DNA of 22,733 nucleotides from DATAVB01 sp040414495 (GTDB lineage: Bacteria > Actinomycetota > Actinomycetes > Mycobacteriales > QHCD01). How positions within the stretch are numbered: the first letter of the stretch is position 1; every line of letters begins with the position of its first letter. The stretch is taken from positions 1 through 22,733 of the forward strand of contig JBEDUI010000236.1 in assembly GCA_040414495.1 (NCBI GenBank). The letters are read 5' to 3'. Below are positions 6,712 to 16,416 of this stretch, one piece after another. The notes beneath the pieces are model-generated. The model saw only the letters and a list, made by a program, of their open reading frames with translations, made no database searches and was not told the origin of the DNA. The position numbers and the translations under genes were made by a program.

Positions 6712-7242
6712 ATGCCGGATAACGACCCACGCAAGCTGATCGTCATCGGATTCGACGACCCGTTGAAGGCGAACGAATTCCTGCTCGCCGTGGCGCGGCT
6801 GCAGAAGGATCAGAAGATCACACTGCACGACGCCGTATTCATCAACCGGGACGCCAACGGGCATTCCCGGGTGCAGGAGACCACGGACATCACCACCAGC
6901 CGCGGCGCGCTCGGCGGTGGCCTGTGGGGTTTGCTGATCGGCACACTGCTCGGTGGCCCGCTGGGTGGGCTCGTCGGTGGCGCGGCTACCGCCGGCGGTG
7001 GCGCGTTGATGGCCAAGCTCATCGACCACGGCATCAAGGACGAGAAGGTCAAGGAGTTGCGCGAGCTCGTACCGCCGGGCAGCACCGCGCTGGCGTTGCT
7101 GATCAGCCACCTTTCGCTCGGCGACCTGCAGCGCGAGCTGGCCCGGTTCCCCGGTTCCACGCTGGTCGAGTCGGATCTGCCCGACGCCGCCGTGAACGCC
7201 GTGCACGCGGCATTGGAGGGCCCGCAGACCGGCTTGGGCTGA
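6712..7242 (+). CDS. DUF1269-family protein
   Basis: The 176-residue protein begins KLIVIGFDDPLKANEFLLAVARLQKDQKITLHDAVFINRD, an alpha/beta start typical of DUF1269. A Gly-rich hydrophobic hairpin follows at about 65-103 (GALGGGLWGLLIGTLLGG, then PLGGLVGGAATAGGGALMAKL), which could insert in or associate with a membrane. The C-terminal half contains VPPGSTALALLISHLSLGD. The family's biochemical role is unknown to me. AGGAG (6701-6705) lies six bases before the ATG. It follows the acetyltransferase by 37 bases on the same strand and may share its transcript. Confidence 0.9.
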   Translation: MPDNDPRKLIVIGFDDPLKANEFLLAVARLQKDQKITLHDAVFINRDANGHSRVQETTDITTSRGALGGGLWGLLIGTLLGGPLGGLVGGAATAGGGALMAKLIDHGIKDEKVKELRELVPPGSTALALLISHLSLGDLQRELARFPGSTLVESDLPDAAVNAVHAALEGPQTGLG

Positions 7243-7265
7243 CCCGTCTCGCGGTCGATCCCGTT

Positions 7266-7320
7266 CGTGATCATGCAGTTTTGGTCCGTTGTGTTCCGTA
7301 CCCAAGACTGCATGATTACG
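7266..7320. repeat. Type C inverted repeat
   Basis: CGTGATCATGCAGTTTTGG (7266-7284) faces CCAAGACTGCATGATTACG (7302-7320). The arms pair at 17 of 19 positions, one of the mismatches being a possible G-U, around a 17-base loop. It lies 23 bases after the DUF1269 stop and 138 bases before the lipoprotein start on the same strand. It could end the DUF1269 transcript, although no T-run follows. The arm sequence differs from types A and B, but the ends again carry a GTGATC/GATCATG motif. Confidence 0.8.
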
Positions 7321-7458
7321 GGGATTCAGCTTGCCTGAATGGTTAGTCGAAGATGAACAGTTGACGCCACGTACGTTCGAGTTGTCGCTTTAGTCAGCCG
7401 TGCGAGGATTTTGCATTAGAGTCCAGCCAACGATCCTTTAAATACGTGGAGTCTTGGC

Positions 7459-8544
7459 ATGCGGCAACTCAAGGTGTGGTTGGCGACCGTCGGCGTGCTG
7501 GGACTCGCCGCGACGGGATGCGGTGGCGGGGATACCGGCGGACACGGCTCGGCCGGCGACACGACCACAAGCACGAAAGGCGGGCAGTCCGCCTCGCCCA
7601 CACCGACGGCCAAGATGCCGCCCGGGACGTACAAACACCAGGCGGGGCAGGCCGATCACGTACAACAGACCCTCACCGCGGCCGGCTTCGAATGCACCCG
7701 GCACTCCGACAAGACCATCGATCTGCGGCTGTGCTCCAAGGGCATGAAGGAGCCCCACCGCGATCAGTACTCCGTACCCGGCGTTATCGGTGGCTCGATC
7801 CGGTTCTTCTCAGCACCGGATGGCACTGTGCTGATGGCCAGGATCGACAGCGCCGGCACGACCCAGGCCCCGGAATGGACCACGATGCACCAGCAGATGG
7901 TGACCAGCGTCGTACCGGCGCAGGACGCCGCGGTCATCGCCGCCAACGGCGAAAAGCTGACCTGGGGAAGCTACGTCAAGGTCCCGGGCAATGACGACGA
8001 CAGCTGGCTGATCGCGAATGGCTACACCCCGGCCGTCTCCCCGATCGGCGAGCCGCTGCCACTCACCAAGGAGCAGGCGCTGCCGAAGCTGACCGCGCAG
8101 AAGCTGACCTGCAAGTTCGGCGATCCGCTCGGCTTCGATGACGAGCACAAATTCTTGACCTGCACCGACCCGTCGTTCACCAGCAAGCACGAGGACGGTT
8201 CGATCGCCGGAGCGACCGCGACGATCGAGGTCACCGACAGCGGCGCCGGCATCTCGGACATCACGCTGGAGGGATCACACGCCTCGGTACCCGACGATCT
8301 GCGCGGGGTTACGAATCTGGCACCGAAGCTGGCCGCATTGGGGACGAAGGCGCCGGTCCCGGCCGTGCAGCAATGGATCAGCGGACACCTCGACGGGGTC
8401 CCGCACTCGGCCTACGTCGGCGATCGGCTGGTGACGGTCACGATCGTCCCGGACTCGGGCACCGGTGACTCGGTCAGCGCGAACGCGTCGCTGGAGGAGC
8501 CGGAGTTCGGCTACGACCCGAGCAAGGTCAGTGGTACGTACTGA
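7459..8544 (+). CDS. Lipoprotein of unknown function with two Cys-paired halves
   Basis: No family recognised. The 361-residue product has a basic start, a hydrophobic core and a lipobox ending ATGC with lipidated Cys21. A Gly/Ser/Thr-rich linker (22-55) follows. The rest falls into two halves: one has Cys79 and Cys92 (AAGFECTRHS...DLRLCSK), the other Cys218 and Cys235 (AQKLTCKF...KFLTCTDP). Similar leaders (QQTLTAAGFEC and LPKLTAQKLTC) and a following GSI strand suggest a duplicated domain with one disulfide each. It should be anchored on the outer face of the membrane. GGAG lies seven bases before the ATG. No enzyme motif is visible. It converges on the DUF6113 gene with only 18 bases between the stops and no evident terminator. 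Confidence 0.9.
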   Translation: MRQLKVWLATVGVLGLAATGCGGGDTGGHGSAGDTTTSTKGGQSASPTPTAKMPPGTYKHQAGQADHVQQTLTAAGFECTRHSDKTIDLRLCSKGMKEPHRDQYSVPGVIGGSIRFFSAPDGTVLMARIDSAGTTQAPEWTTMHQQMVTSVVPAQDAAVIAANGEKLTWGSYVKVPGNDDDSWLIANGYTPAVSPIGEPLPLTKEQALPKLTAQKLTCKFGDPLGFDDEHKFLTCTDPSFTSKHEDGSIAGATATIEVTDSGAGISDITLEGSHASVPDDLRGVTNLAPKLAALGTKAPVPAVQQWISGHLDGVPHSAYVGDRLVTVTIVPDSGTGDSVSANASLEEPEFGYDPSKVSGTY

Positions 8545-8562
8545 TTTTCTGCAGCGGATTTC

Positions 8563-9033
8563 TCAGCGGCGCTTGGTTCCGCGCTGGTTGGTGGCCGGGG
8601 CGCGCCGGTTCGGGGCCGGTCGCGTTCTGGGCTGATCCGTTGATCTCGTAGTGGACCGGGGTGTGTCGGCCGGGCGTCCGCCCGGCGGCATAACGACCAG
8701 AACGCTGATGACAGCGCCGAGCGCGCCGCCGAGCAGCAGTACGATGCCCTGCCAGTTGCCCGGGATGATCACGTCGCCGCCGGGGCCGCCGCCGGCCAGA
8801 ATGATCGCGAGCACGGCCCATATCGCCACCGGGACCAGGGCCAGCAGCCGAATTTGGGTCATGCGCACCATCGCCCACGGCAGCGCGATGTTGCCGGCCA
8901 ATGCGACTACGGCGGCGATCGGGATCGGGACGCCGCCGATGCGCAGGTTGACGTAAAAGCATTCCAGCACCGCCAGCAGGAAAGCGGCCAGTCCGACCAG
9001 CACTCCACCGAGCACCCTGTCCACTGGTCGCAT
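8563..9033 (-). CDS. Four-helix membrane protein, DUF6113-like
   Basis: A 156-residue integral membrane protein with four predicted transmembrane segments, near residues 7-26, 33-50, 61-80 and 93-113. A Pro/Arg/Thr-rich basic tail (about 115-156) is probably cytoplasmic. Position next to mshB and the topology fit the DUF6113 family found beside mshB in actinomycetes; I rely on memory for that. Function is unknown. ATG 9033 is preceded in frame by two GTG codons (9036, 9039), and none has a clear ribosome-binding site. It lies 475 bases after mshB on the same strand, with two palindromic elements in the gap, so it may have its own promoter. Confidence 0.8.
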   Translation of the reverse strand: MRPVDRVLGGVLVGLAAFLLAVLECFYVNLRIGGVPIPIAAVVALAGNIALPWAMVRMTQIRLLALVPVAIWAVLAIILAGGGPGGDVIIPGNWQGIVLLLGGALGAVISVLVVMPPGGRPADTPRSTTRSTDQPRTRPAPNRRAPATNQRGTKRR

Positions 9034-9143
9034 CACCACTGCAGCTTAGATGTGGCGTCGCTCCCGCCGCCGACCGCCGTGCGTCCGGCCATTCCCCTCA
9101 CCGACCGGCCCCGCCGACTGCACCCCTGGGCCTGGGGATTTCG

Positions 9144-9194
9144 TGATCGTGATGGCTTTCGTCGCCTTAACGTTGACGAACGCCATCACGATCA
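9144..9194. repeat. Type B palindromic element, copy 2
   Basis: The left arm TGATCGTGATGGCTTTCGTC (9144-9163) and right arm GACGAACGCCATCACGATCA (9175-9194) match at 19 of 20 positions around an 11-base loop. Total length is 51 bases, as in copy 1 at 3819-3869, and the two align without gaps. Both copies also share a flanking G on the left and TG on the right. Confidence 0.9.
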
Positions 9195-9359
9195 TGAGAC
9201 CGCGCGGCGCTGGCTCAGGAGTCGGGCGACCGAATAGGACGAACAGCGGATTTTCCGGCGCGACCCGATGCCGCTGGTCTCAACGTCGTGTGGGAGACCC
9301 GTCTATTCACGGCCTCCGTCGTCGGACCAACCCGTAGGACTGCCTTCCGGCGCCTTTTC

Positions 9360-9415
9360 CATGATCGTGAGTGGATTTGCTGCCGAAACCCGTACCAAAT
9401 CCACTCACGATCATG
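9360..9415. repeat. Type A palindromic element, copy 2
   Basis: The arms CATGATCGTGAGTGGATTTG (9360-9379) and CAAATCCACTCACGATCATG (9396-9415) are perfectly complementary over 20 bases around a 16-base loop. Total length is 56, as in copy 1 at 3615-3670. The arm sequence differs from copy 1 at one base; the loops share CT, C, GAA and TA positions. Confidence 0.95.
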
Positions 9416-9508
9416 AACCAGCACGGGCGAGGCGGGGCTAGCGCGACCGGCGATGCGGGGCGAACCAGCAGCGATCGGAAAGCGCGGCGCGACATGCGGC
9501 CAACACGG

Positions 9509-10366
9509 TTAGTCGAGACCGGCGAACAGGTCGTCCTCCCAATCGTGCGGTCCGTGCCCGGGGCCGCGCGTACCGGCCACCAGCCGGAAATGCTCCACCC
9601 CGCTCAACGGCCGGCCGAGGTCGTTCGACAACGCGTAGAAGTCACCGTCCACTGTGATCTGGGTGGCGTGCGCCTGCATCGCGGCCCGCTTGGCCGACAG
9701 GTACGCCGACGCGTCGACGCGCGTGGTCACCACATCGTCCGGCGTCGCGAACCCGAGCTGGTCTGGGTCCGAGGCAACGGTGAACCGGGATGCGCCAGTG
9801 CGCATGGTCACCAACTCGGCATCCCGTACCGACTCTGGTACCGCGATCCAATACACCTTCGCTACCGGCCACGAGGCCAACTCGACCGCCCGCATCGTCA
9901 CCCGGTGCGCCTGGATGTGATCGGGGTGCCCGTAGCCGCCGCGCTCGTCGTACGTCACCACGACCGCCGGCCGGACCTCGTCCAGAACCGACGCCAGCAG
10001 CCGGGCCGCGCCATCGAGCGACGTACCCCAGAACGCCCGCGGCGCGGTATTCGACGCGACGCCCATCATGCCGCTGTCCCGGAAATGCCCGGCGCCACCG
10101 AGGAATCGGTGGTCGGTGACCCCGAGCGCGGCGCAGGCCTGGTCCAGCTCCGCGATCCGGTAACCACCGAGCTGGTCCGCGCCCTCCGGCCCGATGTCCG
10201 CCAGCGACGGCACCAGGATCTCGCCCTCTTCGCCCAGGGTGCAGGTCACCAGCGTGACCGCCGCACCCTCGGCGACGTAGCGGGCCATCGTGGCGCCGCA
10301 CGTGATCGACTCGTCATCCGGGTGGGCGTGCACCAACACGATTCGCCGCTCGTTCGTACCGCCCAC
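9509..10366 (-). CDS. mshB: MshB, GlcNAc-Ins deacetylase of mycothiol synthesis
   Basis: A zinc-dependent LmbE-family deacetylase that removes acetyl from GlcNAc-inositol, the step before cysteine ligation in making mycothiol, the main low-molecular-weight thiol of actinobacteria. The 285-residue protein has HAHPDDES (His15, Asp17, Asp18), GEEGEILVPSL, the loop GGAGHFRDSGMMG, and HPDHIQAH with His147 and His150. This set fits MshB rather than the mycothiol-conjugate amidase as far as I can judge. I chose GTG 10366 because GGAGGT (10378-10373) lies six bases upstream. A GTG at 10381 would add five residues with no such site. The gene begins 52 bases after the ATPase gene on the same strand and may be co-transcribed with the transporter. 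Confidence 0.95.
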   Translation of the reverse strand: MGGTNERRIVLVHAHPDDESITCGATMARYVAEGAAVTLVTCTLGEEGEILVPSLADIGPEGADQLGGYRIAELDQACAALGVTDHRFLGGAGHFRDSGMMGVASNTAPRAFWGTSLDGAARLLASVLDEVRPAVVVTYDERGGYGHPDHIQAHRVTMRAVELASWPVAKVYWIAVPESVRDAELVTMRTGASRFTVASDPDQLGFATPDDVVTTRVDASAYLSAKRAAMQAHATQITVDGDFYALSNDLGRPLSGVEHFRLVAGTRGPGHGPHDWEDDLFAGLD

Positions 10367-10418
10367 CCGAGGACCTCCCACGCTCCAAGTCAGCCGGCGA
10401 CAACCGCCGCCTCAGAAC

Positions 10419-11470
10419 CTAGAGAATCTCAAGGACATCCGCGTAATGACAGGCCGCCGGGTGTCCGGTGCCTCTATCGGTCAGCAACGGTTCGGTGTTG
10501 ATGCACTGCTCCCGCTGCCCGTCGGTCAGCTGATTGGCGAACTTCGGGCACCGGGTCCGGAACCGGCAACCCGAGGGTGGGTTGGCCGGGCTGGGCACAT
10601 CGCCGGTGATGATGATCCGCTCGCGGGCCCGTTCCCGGGCCGGGTCCGGCAGCGGAATCGCCGACAGCAGCGACTGGGTGTACGGATGCGCCGGCCGGTC
10701 GAAGAGCTCGTCGGTCTCGGCGATTTCCACGATCTTGCCCAGGTACATGACCGCGACCCGGTCGGAGATGTGGCGGACCACCGACAGGTCGTGCGCGATG
10801 AACAGGTACGACAGACCCAGCTGCTCCTTGAGATCCTCGAGCAGATTGATCACGCCGGCCTGGATCGATACGTCCAGCGCGGAGACCGGCTCGTCCAGCA
10901 CCATGACCTTCGGATTGAGCGCCAGCGCCCGGGCGATGCCGATGCGCTGCCGCTGACCGCCGGAGAACTCGTGCGGGAACCGGTTCCCGTGCTCGGGGTT
11001 CAGGCCGACCAGGTGCAGCAGCTCGCGGATACGGGCCGGGCTGCGCTTGGAGTCCCACATTCCGTGGATGTGCAGCGCCTCGGCGATGATCGAGTTGACC
11101 GGGATCCGCGGGTTCAACGAGGCGTACGGATCCTGGAACACGATCTGGATATCCCGGCGCAGCGGCCGCATCTGCCGTTGGCTCAACGTGGTTAGCTCGC
11201 GACCCTCGAACTGCACCGAGCCGGACGTCGCCGGCTGCAGGTGCAGGATCGCCCGGCCGGTCGTCGACTTGCCGCAGCCGGACTCACCGACCAGGCCGAG
11301 CGTCTCGTTGCGGTGCAATTCGAGGCTGACCCCGTCGACCGCCTTCACGTCACCGACGTGCCGGCGGACGATGCCGCTGCTCATGATCGGGAAGTACTTC
11401 CGAAGGTCCTCGACCTTCAGAATGACCTCGCCCGGCACCGTACGCGCCGGCCTGGACTCTGCCGTCGCGC

Positions 11471-11474
<4 letters not shown>
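10419..11474 (-). CDS. Peptide-type ABC importer ATPase, OppF/DppF-like
   Basis: A 351-residue cytoplasmic ATPase. Walker A is GESGCGKST (63-71), the Q-loop IVFQDPYASLNP, the signature FSGGQRQR (170-177), Walker B VMVLDEPVSALD (190-201) and the H-loop His228. The C-terminal oligopeptide-transport extension contains HPYTQSLLSAIPLPDP and four cysteines (303, 309, 324, 342), as in family members. The GTG at 11474 overlaps the stop of the preceding ATPase gene as GTGA, a translational-coupling arrangement. An open frame extends further upstream but lies inside that gene and encodes Arg-rich non-family sequence. It is the last transporter gene; mshB follows. Confidence 0.94.
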
Positions 11475-12579
<1,105 letters not shown>

Positions 12580-12580
<1 letters not shown>

Positions 12581-13494
12581 TACGCTCTCACCCTCTGCTG
12601 CGTGGGATCGAGCGCATCGCGCAGGCCGTCACCGATGAAGTTCACGGTGAGGACGACGATGATGATCGCCAAGCCGGGGAAATAAAACAGCCAGGGCCGC
12701 GTCTGTGATGCGTTGACCCCGTCATTGATCAACGTACCGAGCGACACGTCCGGCGGCTGGATGCCGAATCCGATGAACGACAGCGCCGACTCGGTCAGGA
12801 TCGCGCCGGCCACGGCCAACGTGGCATCCACGATGATCGGGCCGAGTGAGTTCGGTAACAGGTGCCGCCACATGATCCGGTTGTCGGTGGCGCCCAACGC
12901 GCGCGCCGCCTCCACGTACTCCCGTTCCCGCAGCGATAGGAACACACTGCGGACCAACCGTGAGGTCGGTGCGGCCGTAACACCGCCGATGATCAACGCC
13001 ATCGACCACCAGTTGCCGCCGGTGAGCCGGGACAGCACCAGAACCAGCACCAGAACCGGAACGGTGAGGACCACGTCCACGGCCCGCATCAGCACCGAAT
13101 CGGCCCAGCCACGGTAGAAACCGGCGACCGCGCCGATGATGATGCCGATCACTTCGCCGACGATCATCGCCAGGAGTGAGACCTTCACCGAGGTCTGAAT
13201 ACCGCGCAGCACCTCGGCGAACACGTCGTGCCCGATCGAGTCGGTGCCGAACAGATGTTTCGAGGACGGGCCGACCGACAGGTCCTCGCCCTGGTACTGG
13301 TACCCGTGCTTCATGAACAGCGGAATGATGAACGCGGCGGCCACCACAAGGATGAAGACGACCAAGCTGACCATGGCCAGCTTGTGGGCGAAGAACCGCC
13401 GGGCCACCATCTGCCATTGACTGCGGGCGGCGACGGTGAATTCGCGCTCGGCGCCGGCCTGTACGTCCTGCGGTGTCGTGGGCACTGTCGTCAT
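12580..13494 (-). CDS. Peptide-type ABC importer permease, OppC/DppC-like
   Basis: A 304-residue inner-membrane permease. It has a cytoplasmic N-terminus, a first transmembrane helix near 40-60, an extracytoplasmic segment with HLFGTDSIGHDVFAEVLRGIQTS (the typical OppC GTDxxGRD-like motif), then further helices. The ATPase-docking EAA loop is EYVEAARALGATDNRIMWRHLLPN. The C-terminus ends DGLRDALDPTQQ, usual for DppC. A near-perfect ribosome-binding site, AGGAGGTG, precedes the ATG. It follows the first permease gene by 36 bases and overlaps the next gene by one base. Confidence 0.94.
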
Positions 13495-13530
13495 CGCACA
13501 CCTCCTGCGCAGACTCGGCGCAGCACCCGG

Positions 13531-14508
13531 CTAGCCAAGACGAATCCTCGGGTCGAGCACCGCATACAGGATGTCGGCGATCAGGTTGAACACGACAACG
13601 GCCGTGGCTGAGAACAGCAGCCAGGCCAACATCTCGTTCGTATCAATCGTTCTTGCCGCCTCGATGAGGTACTCGCCCATGCCATGCCAATCGAAGACGG
13701 TTTCAGTCACCACAGCACCACCGATGATGGCGCCGAAGCCGATCGCCACGACGGTGGTGAGTGGGATCAACGCGGTGCGCAGTCCATGCCGGACCAGAAC
13801 TTTGCGCCACGGTACGCCCTTGGCCCGGGCCAGCCGCATGTAGTCGGAGTTGAGCACGTCCAGCATCGAGGCGCGCTGGTACCGGCTCCACGAGGCGTAG
13901 CTGATCAACGCCAGCGTGATCGTCGGCAGGATCAGGTGGCTCGCCCGGTCCGAGAGGTTGCCGAAGAAGCCGCCGTTGTAGTCCGGCGTGCTCTGTCCGG
14001 AGAACGAGAAGATCGTGCTCCCGGCCGACTGGTTGATCCGGATCGCCACGTCCTTAAGCAGGCCGGCCATCCAGAACGTCGGGATCGAGATGAGGACGAA
14101 GCCGACGAACGTGGTGCTGTAGTCCAGCACGCTGTACTGCTTCACCGCGGAGATCACACCGGTCAGGACGGCCAGGATCAGGGCCACGATCATCGCCACC
14201 AGCACCAACTCGATCGTGGTACCGAGTCGGGCGAAGATCTGCGATTTAACCGGAATGCCGTTGATGTTCTTGCCGAGATCGCCGTGCAGCACGCCGCCCA
14301 GCCAGTAGAAGTAGCGCAGCGGGATCGGCACGTTCAAGTGCAACTGGTCACGCAACGCGTTGATTGTCGACGGCGGCGGCGGTGGCTGCCGCGTCGTGAG
14401 GGTAGCCAGGGGGTTACCCGAATTCGCCTGCAATACGAAAACTCCGAAGGTGCTCACCAGCAGCACCACGATGGAGATCAGCAGGCGTCGAACTATGAAA
14501 GGCAGCAT
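13531..14508 (-). CDS. Peptide-type ABC importer permease, OppB/DppB-like
   Basis: A 325-residue permease starting MLPFIVRRLL, as usual for DppB. The first transmembrane helix (about 7-27) is followed by an external segment that includes a proline run (RQPPPPPS near 40-47) and GVLHGDLGKNI, the family's GDLG motif. Further helices follow, with the EAA loop DYMRLARAKGVPWRKVLVRHGLRTALIP, FGAIIGGAVVTETVF, and a C-terminus ILYAVLDPRIRLG. GGGAGG lies five bases before the ATG. It is the first gene after the hairpin-containing gap behind the binding-protein gene. Confidence 0.94.
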   Translation of the reverse strand: MLPFIVRRLLISIVVLLVSTFGVFVLQANSGNPLATLTTRQPPPPPSTINALRDQLHLNVPIPLRYFYWLGGVLHGDLGKNINGIPVKSQIFARLGTTIELVLVAMIVALILAVLTGVISAVKQYSVLDYSTTFVGFVLISIPTFWMAGLLKDVAIRINQSAGSTIFSFSGQSTPDYNGGFFGNLSDRASHLILPTITLALISYASWSRYQRASMLDVLNSDYMRLARAKGVPWRKVLVRHGLRTALIPLTTVVAIGFGAIIGGAVVTETVFDWHGMGEYLIEAARTIDTNEMLAWLLFSATAVVVFNLIADILYAVLDPRIRLG

Positions 14509-14578
14509 GTCAGCCTCCCGACGGTCCGCGGCGCGAATCAGGCTACCCGCGCCTCGAACATTGTGGACGATCCGTACT

Positions 14579-14620
14579 CGATGCTCCCGACGAAGCAGAA
14601 ATGCTTCGTCGGGAGCATCG
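14579..14620 (-). promoter_or_regulatory. Perfect 18-bp intercistronic hairpin
   Basis: CGATGCTCCCGACGAAGC (14579-14596) and its exact complement (14603-14620) enclose a six-base loop. It lies in the 147-base gap between the binding-protein stop and the first permease start. No T-run follows on the minus strand. By analogy with other ABC operons, it may protect the binding-protein mRNA or attenuate read-through, so that more binding protein than permease is made. Confidence 0.85.
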
Positions 14621-14655
14621 GGCTCACCGGGCAGATACCTGCCCAGTCGGGAGGT

Positions 14656-16416
14656 TTACTGCTTGAGCGCCCACACCTGGGAGTTCCAGAGCGGGCCCTC
14701 AGAGGTCGCGTTGTCCGCGATGCCCGTGTACTTCTTGCTGAACGCAATGTAGGTCGGCTTCTGGTACAGCGGCAATGTGAAGTTGTCCTGCCACAGCTGC
14801 TTGTCGACCTGGTTCCACAACGACTGCGCTTCCTTCTCAGTCGGAGCGAACTGCGCCTGGTTCATCAGGTTGTCGACCTTCTTGTCGCAGCCCAGACCCG
14901 CGTTCTGCAGCTCGCGGGAGCGGTCCGGCTTGCCGTTGGAGCCGTTCGGCACGCACTGGTAGATCGAGAAGTTCGACGACAGGTACGGCGTAGCAACCCA
15001 GGCGTACAGGAAGATGTCGCCGTCACCGGCGTTCATGCTGCCCTGCGTCTTGTAGTCACCGAAGAAGGTGTTGGCGTCGACCTGCTTGATGGTCAGGTTG
15101 ATGCCGATCTGCTTCAGGTCGTTCTGGATGATCTCCTGGGTCTGCTGACGCAACGAGTTGTTGCTCGTGGTCACGATCGACAACGAGATCTGCTTGCCGT
15201 TCTTCGTCATCTTGTTGCCGGAGAACGTGTAGCCGTCACCCTCGAGCAGCTTCTTCGCCCCGGCAACGTCCGGCTTCTGGTACATCGCCGGTGCGTTGTC
15301 GGTGTAGCCCTGCTGGTTGTTGACGAAGATGCGGTTGTTGAGCACCGATGCGCGGTCGTCGAACTGCTTGACTGTCCGCTTGACCAGGTCCTGCCGGTCG
15401 ATCGCCATGGAGATCGCCTGCCGCACCTTCGGGTCGGCCAGGTACGGGTTCTCCAGGTTGTAGTCGATGTGCTCGAACGACAGACCGAAGTTGGTCTCGC
15501 TCTTGGCGCTGCTCACGCCGTTCACCAGCTTGACCAGGTCCAGCTGCGGCTGCGGGTAGATGACCTGGACCTCGTTGTTCTGCAGGCCCTGCTGCAGGTC
15601 CTGGCTACCGGTCGAGACGACCTTGAAGATCAGCTTGTCGAGCTTCGGCTTGTCCGTGCCCCAGTACTTCTTGTTCGGGGTCTCGGTGATGATCTTCTGG
15701 TTCGGGTCGACGCTGCTGATCTGCCAAGGGCCACCGGAGACCGGCAGCGGCTTGGTGGCCGGCCAGCCCGCGTTGAACGCCTTGCAGGTCGCTTCCGCGC
15801 TCGACTTCACGAACAGGTGCGACGGGAGCAGGCCCGAGAAGAACTGCTTCCAGTCGGCGTACGGCTTGGAGAAGACCGCGGTGACGGTCTTGTTGTTGTC
15901 CGAGCCGGTCACCGAGGTGATGTAGTTGTACGGGTTGCCACCCAGCGTCTGGCAGGCGTTCGCGCCCAACTTGCTCCCGGCGCCGCCGTAATCCTTGTCG
16001 TCGGGGTTGTTCGCCTTCCAAGCGAAGATGAAGTCGTTGGCATCGATGGGCTTGCCATCGCTCCAGGACGCCTTCGGGTTGATCTTGTACTGAACCGTGT
16101 ACGGGTTCTGCTTGATTACCGTCGGTTCAGCAGCAAGCAACTGGTTGTCGTATTGCGGTTGGAAGTTCGGCAACGTATTGAACGCGCTCGGCAGCACGCG
16201 GACAACCGCGTTCGCGGTCGCCGTCGAGTTGCCGGCGTTGATGTCGGGCTGGAAGTTGTCCGGGTACTGGTCGGCGCCGTAGATGACCGAGCCGCCGCCC
16301 TTTGACCCGTTGCTGCTTCCACCCCCACCGTTGCTGCTTCCTGCACATGCGGAGAGTGCCAGCGAGCCAATGGCGGCTGCGGCCAGCACGACCGCTCCTT
16401 TACGACTTACTTTCAC
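14656..16416 (-). CDS. Solute-binding lipoprotein of a peptide-type ABC importer
   Basis: The 586-residue protein belongs to the SBP_bac_5 (family 5) extracytoplasmic binding proteins. It has a signal peptide with lipobox LSAC (lipid Cys at about 24), a Gly/Ser/Asn linker, then a mature domain with YTVQYKINPKASWSDGKPIDANDFIFAW, the family signature region, and SGGPWQISSVDPNQ, VRQAISMAIDRQDLV and LWNQVDKQLWQDNFTLPLYQKP. It captures a ligand, probably an oligopeptide, outside the membrane. The size and operon layout resemble BldK-type systems of Streptomyces, but ligand identity cannot be read from sequence. The start is GTG at 16416 with AGGAGG nine bases upstream. In mycobacteria the gene beside typA is lpqW, a protein of this family without transporter genes (from memory). 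Confidence 0.93.
   Translation of the reverse strand: MKVSRKGAVVLAAAAIGSLALSACAGSSNGGGGSSNGSKGGGSVIYGADQYPDNFQPDINAGNSTATANAVVRVLPSAFNTLPNFQPQYDNQLLAAEPTVIKQNPYTVQYKINPKASWSDGKPIDANDFIFAWKANNPDDKDYGGAGSKLGANACQTLGGNPYNYITSVTGSDNNKTVTAVFSKPYADWKQFFSGLLPSHLFVKSSAEATCKAFNAGWPATKPLPVSGGPWQISSVDPNQKIITETPNKKYWGTDKPKLDKLIFKVVSTGSQDLQQGLQNNEVQVIYPQPQLDLVKLVNGVSSAKSETNFGLSFEHIDYNLENPYLADPKVRQAISMAIDRQDLVKRTVKQFDDRASVLNNRIFVNNQQGYTDNAPAMYQKPDVAGAKKLLEGDGYTFSGNKMTKNGKQISLSIVTTSNNSLRQQTQEIIQNDLKQIGINLTIKQVDANTFFGDYKTQGSMNAGDGDIFLYAWVATPYLSSNFSIYQCVPNGSNGKPDRSRELQNAGLGCDKKVDNLMNQAQFAPTEKEAQSLWNQVDKQLWQDNFTLPLYQKPTYIAFSKKYTGIADNATSEGPLWNSQVWALKQ

Larger units (their letters stand above)
9034..9508. other. 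475-base gene-free gap between mshB and the DUF6113-like gene
   Basis: No convincing gene on either strand. It contains a type B palindrome (9144-9194) and a type A palindrome (9360-9415), 165 bases apart. Open frames crossing it encode low-complexity Arg-rich peptides and owe their similarity to the 3600-3870 region only to the palindromes. A promoter for the DUF6113-like gene is expected here, but none is obvious. Confidence 0.7.

Noticed and set aside
9144..9194. Similar peptides (VIVMAFV...TIM) encoded at 3819-3869 and 9144-9194
   Set aside because: The similarity is caused by the conserved type B palindrome, with no surrounding protein similarity.
13684..16305. 873-codon plus-strand open frame opposite the permease and binding-protein genes
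   Set aside because: Antisense shadow of well-supported genes, with low-complexity Arg/Val/Leu-rich sequence.
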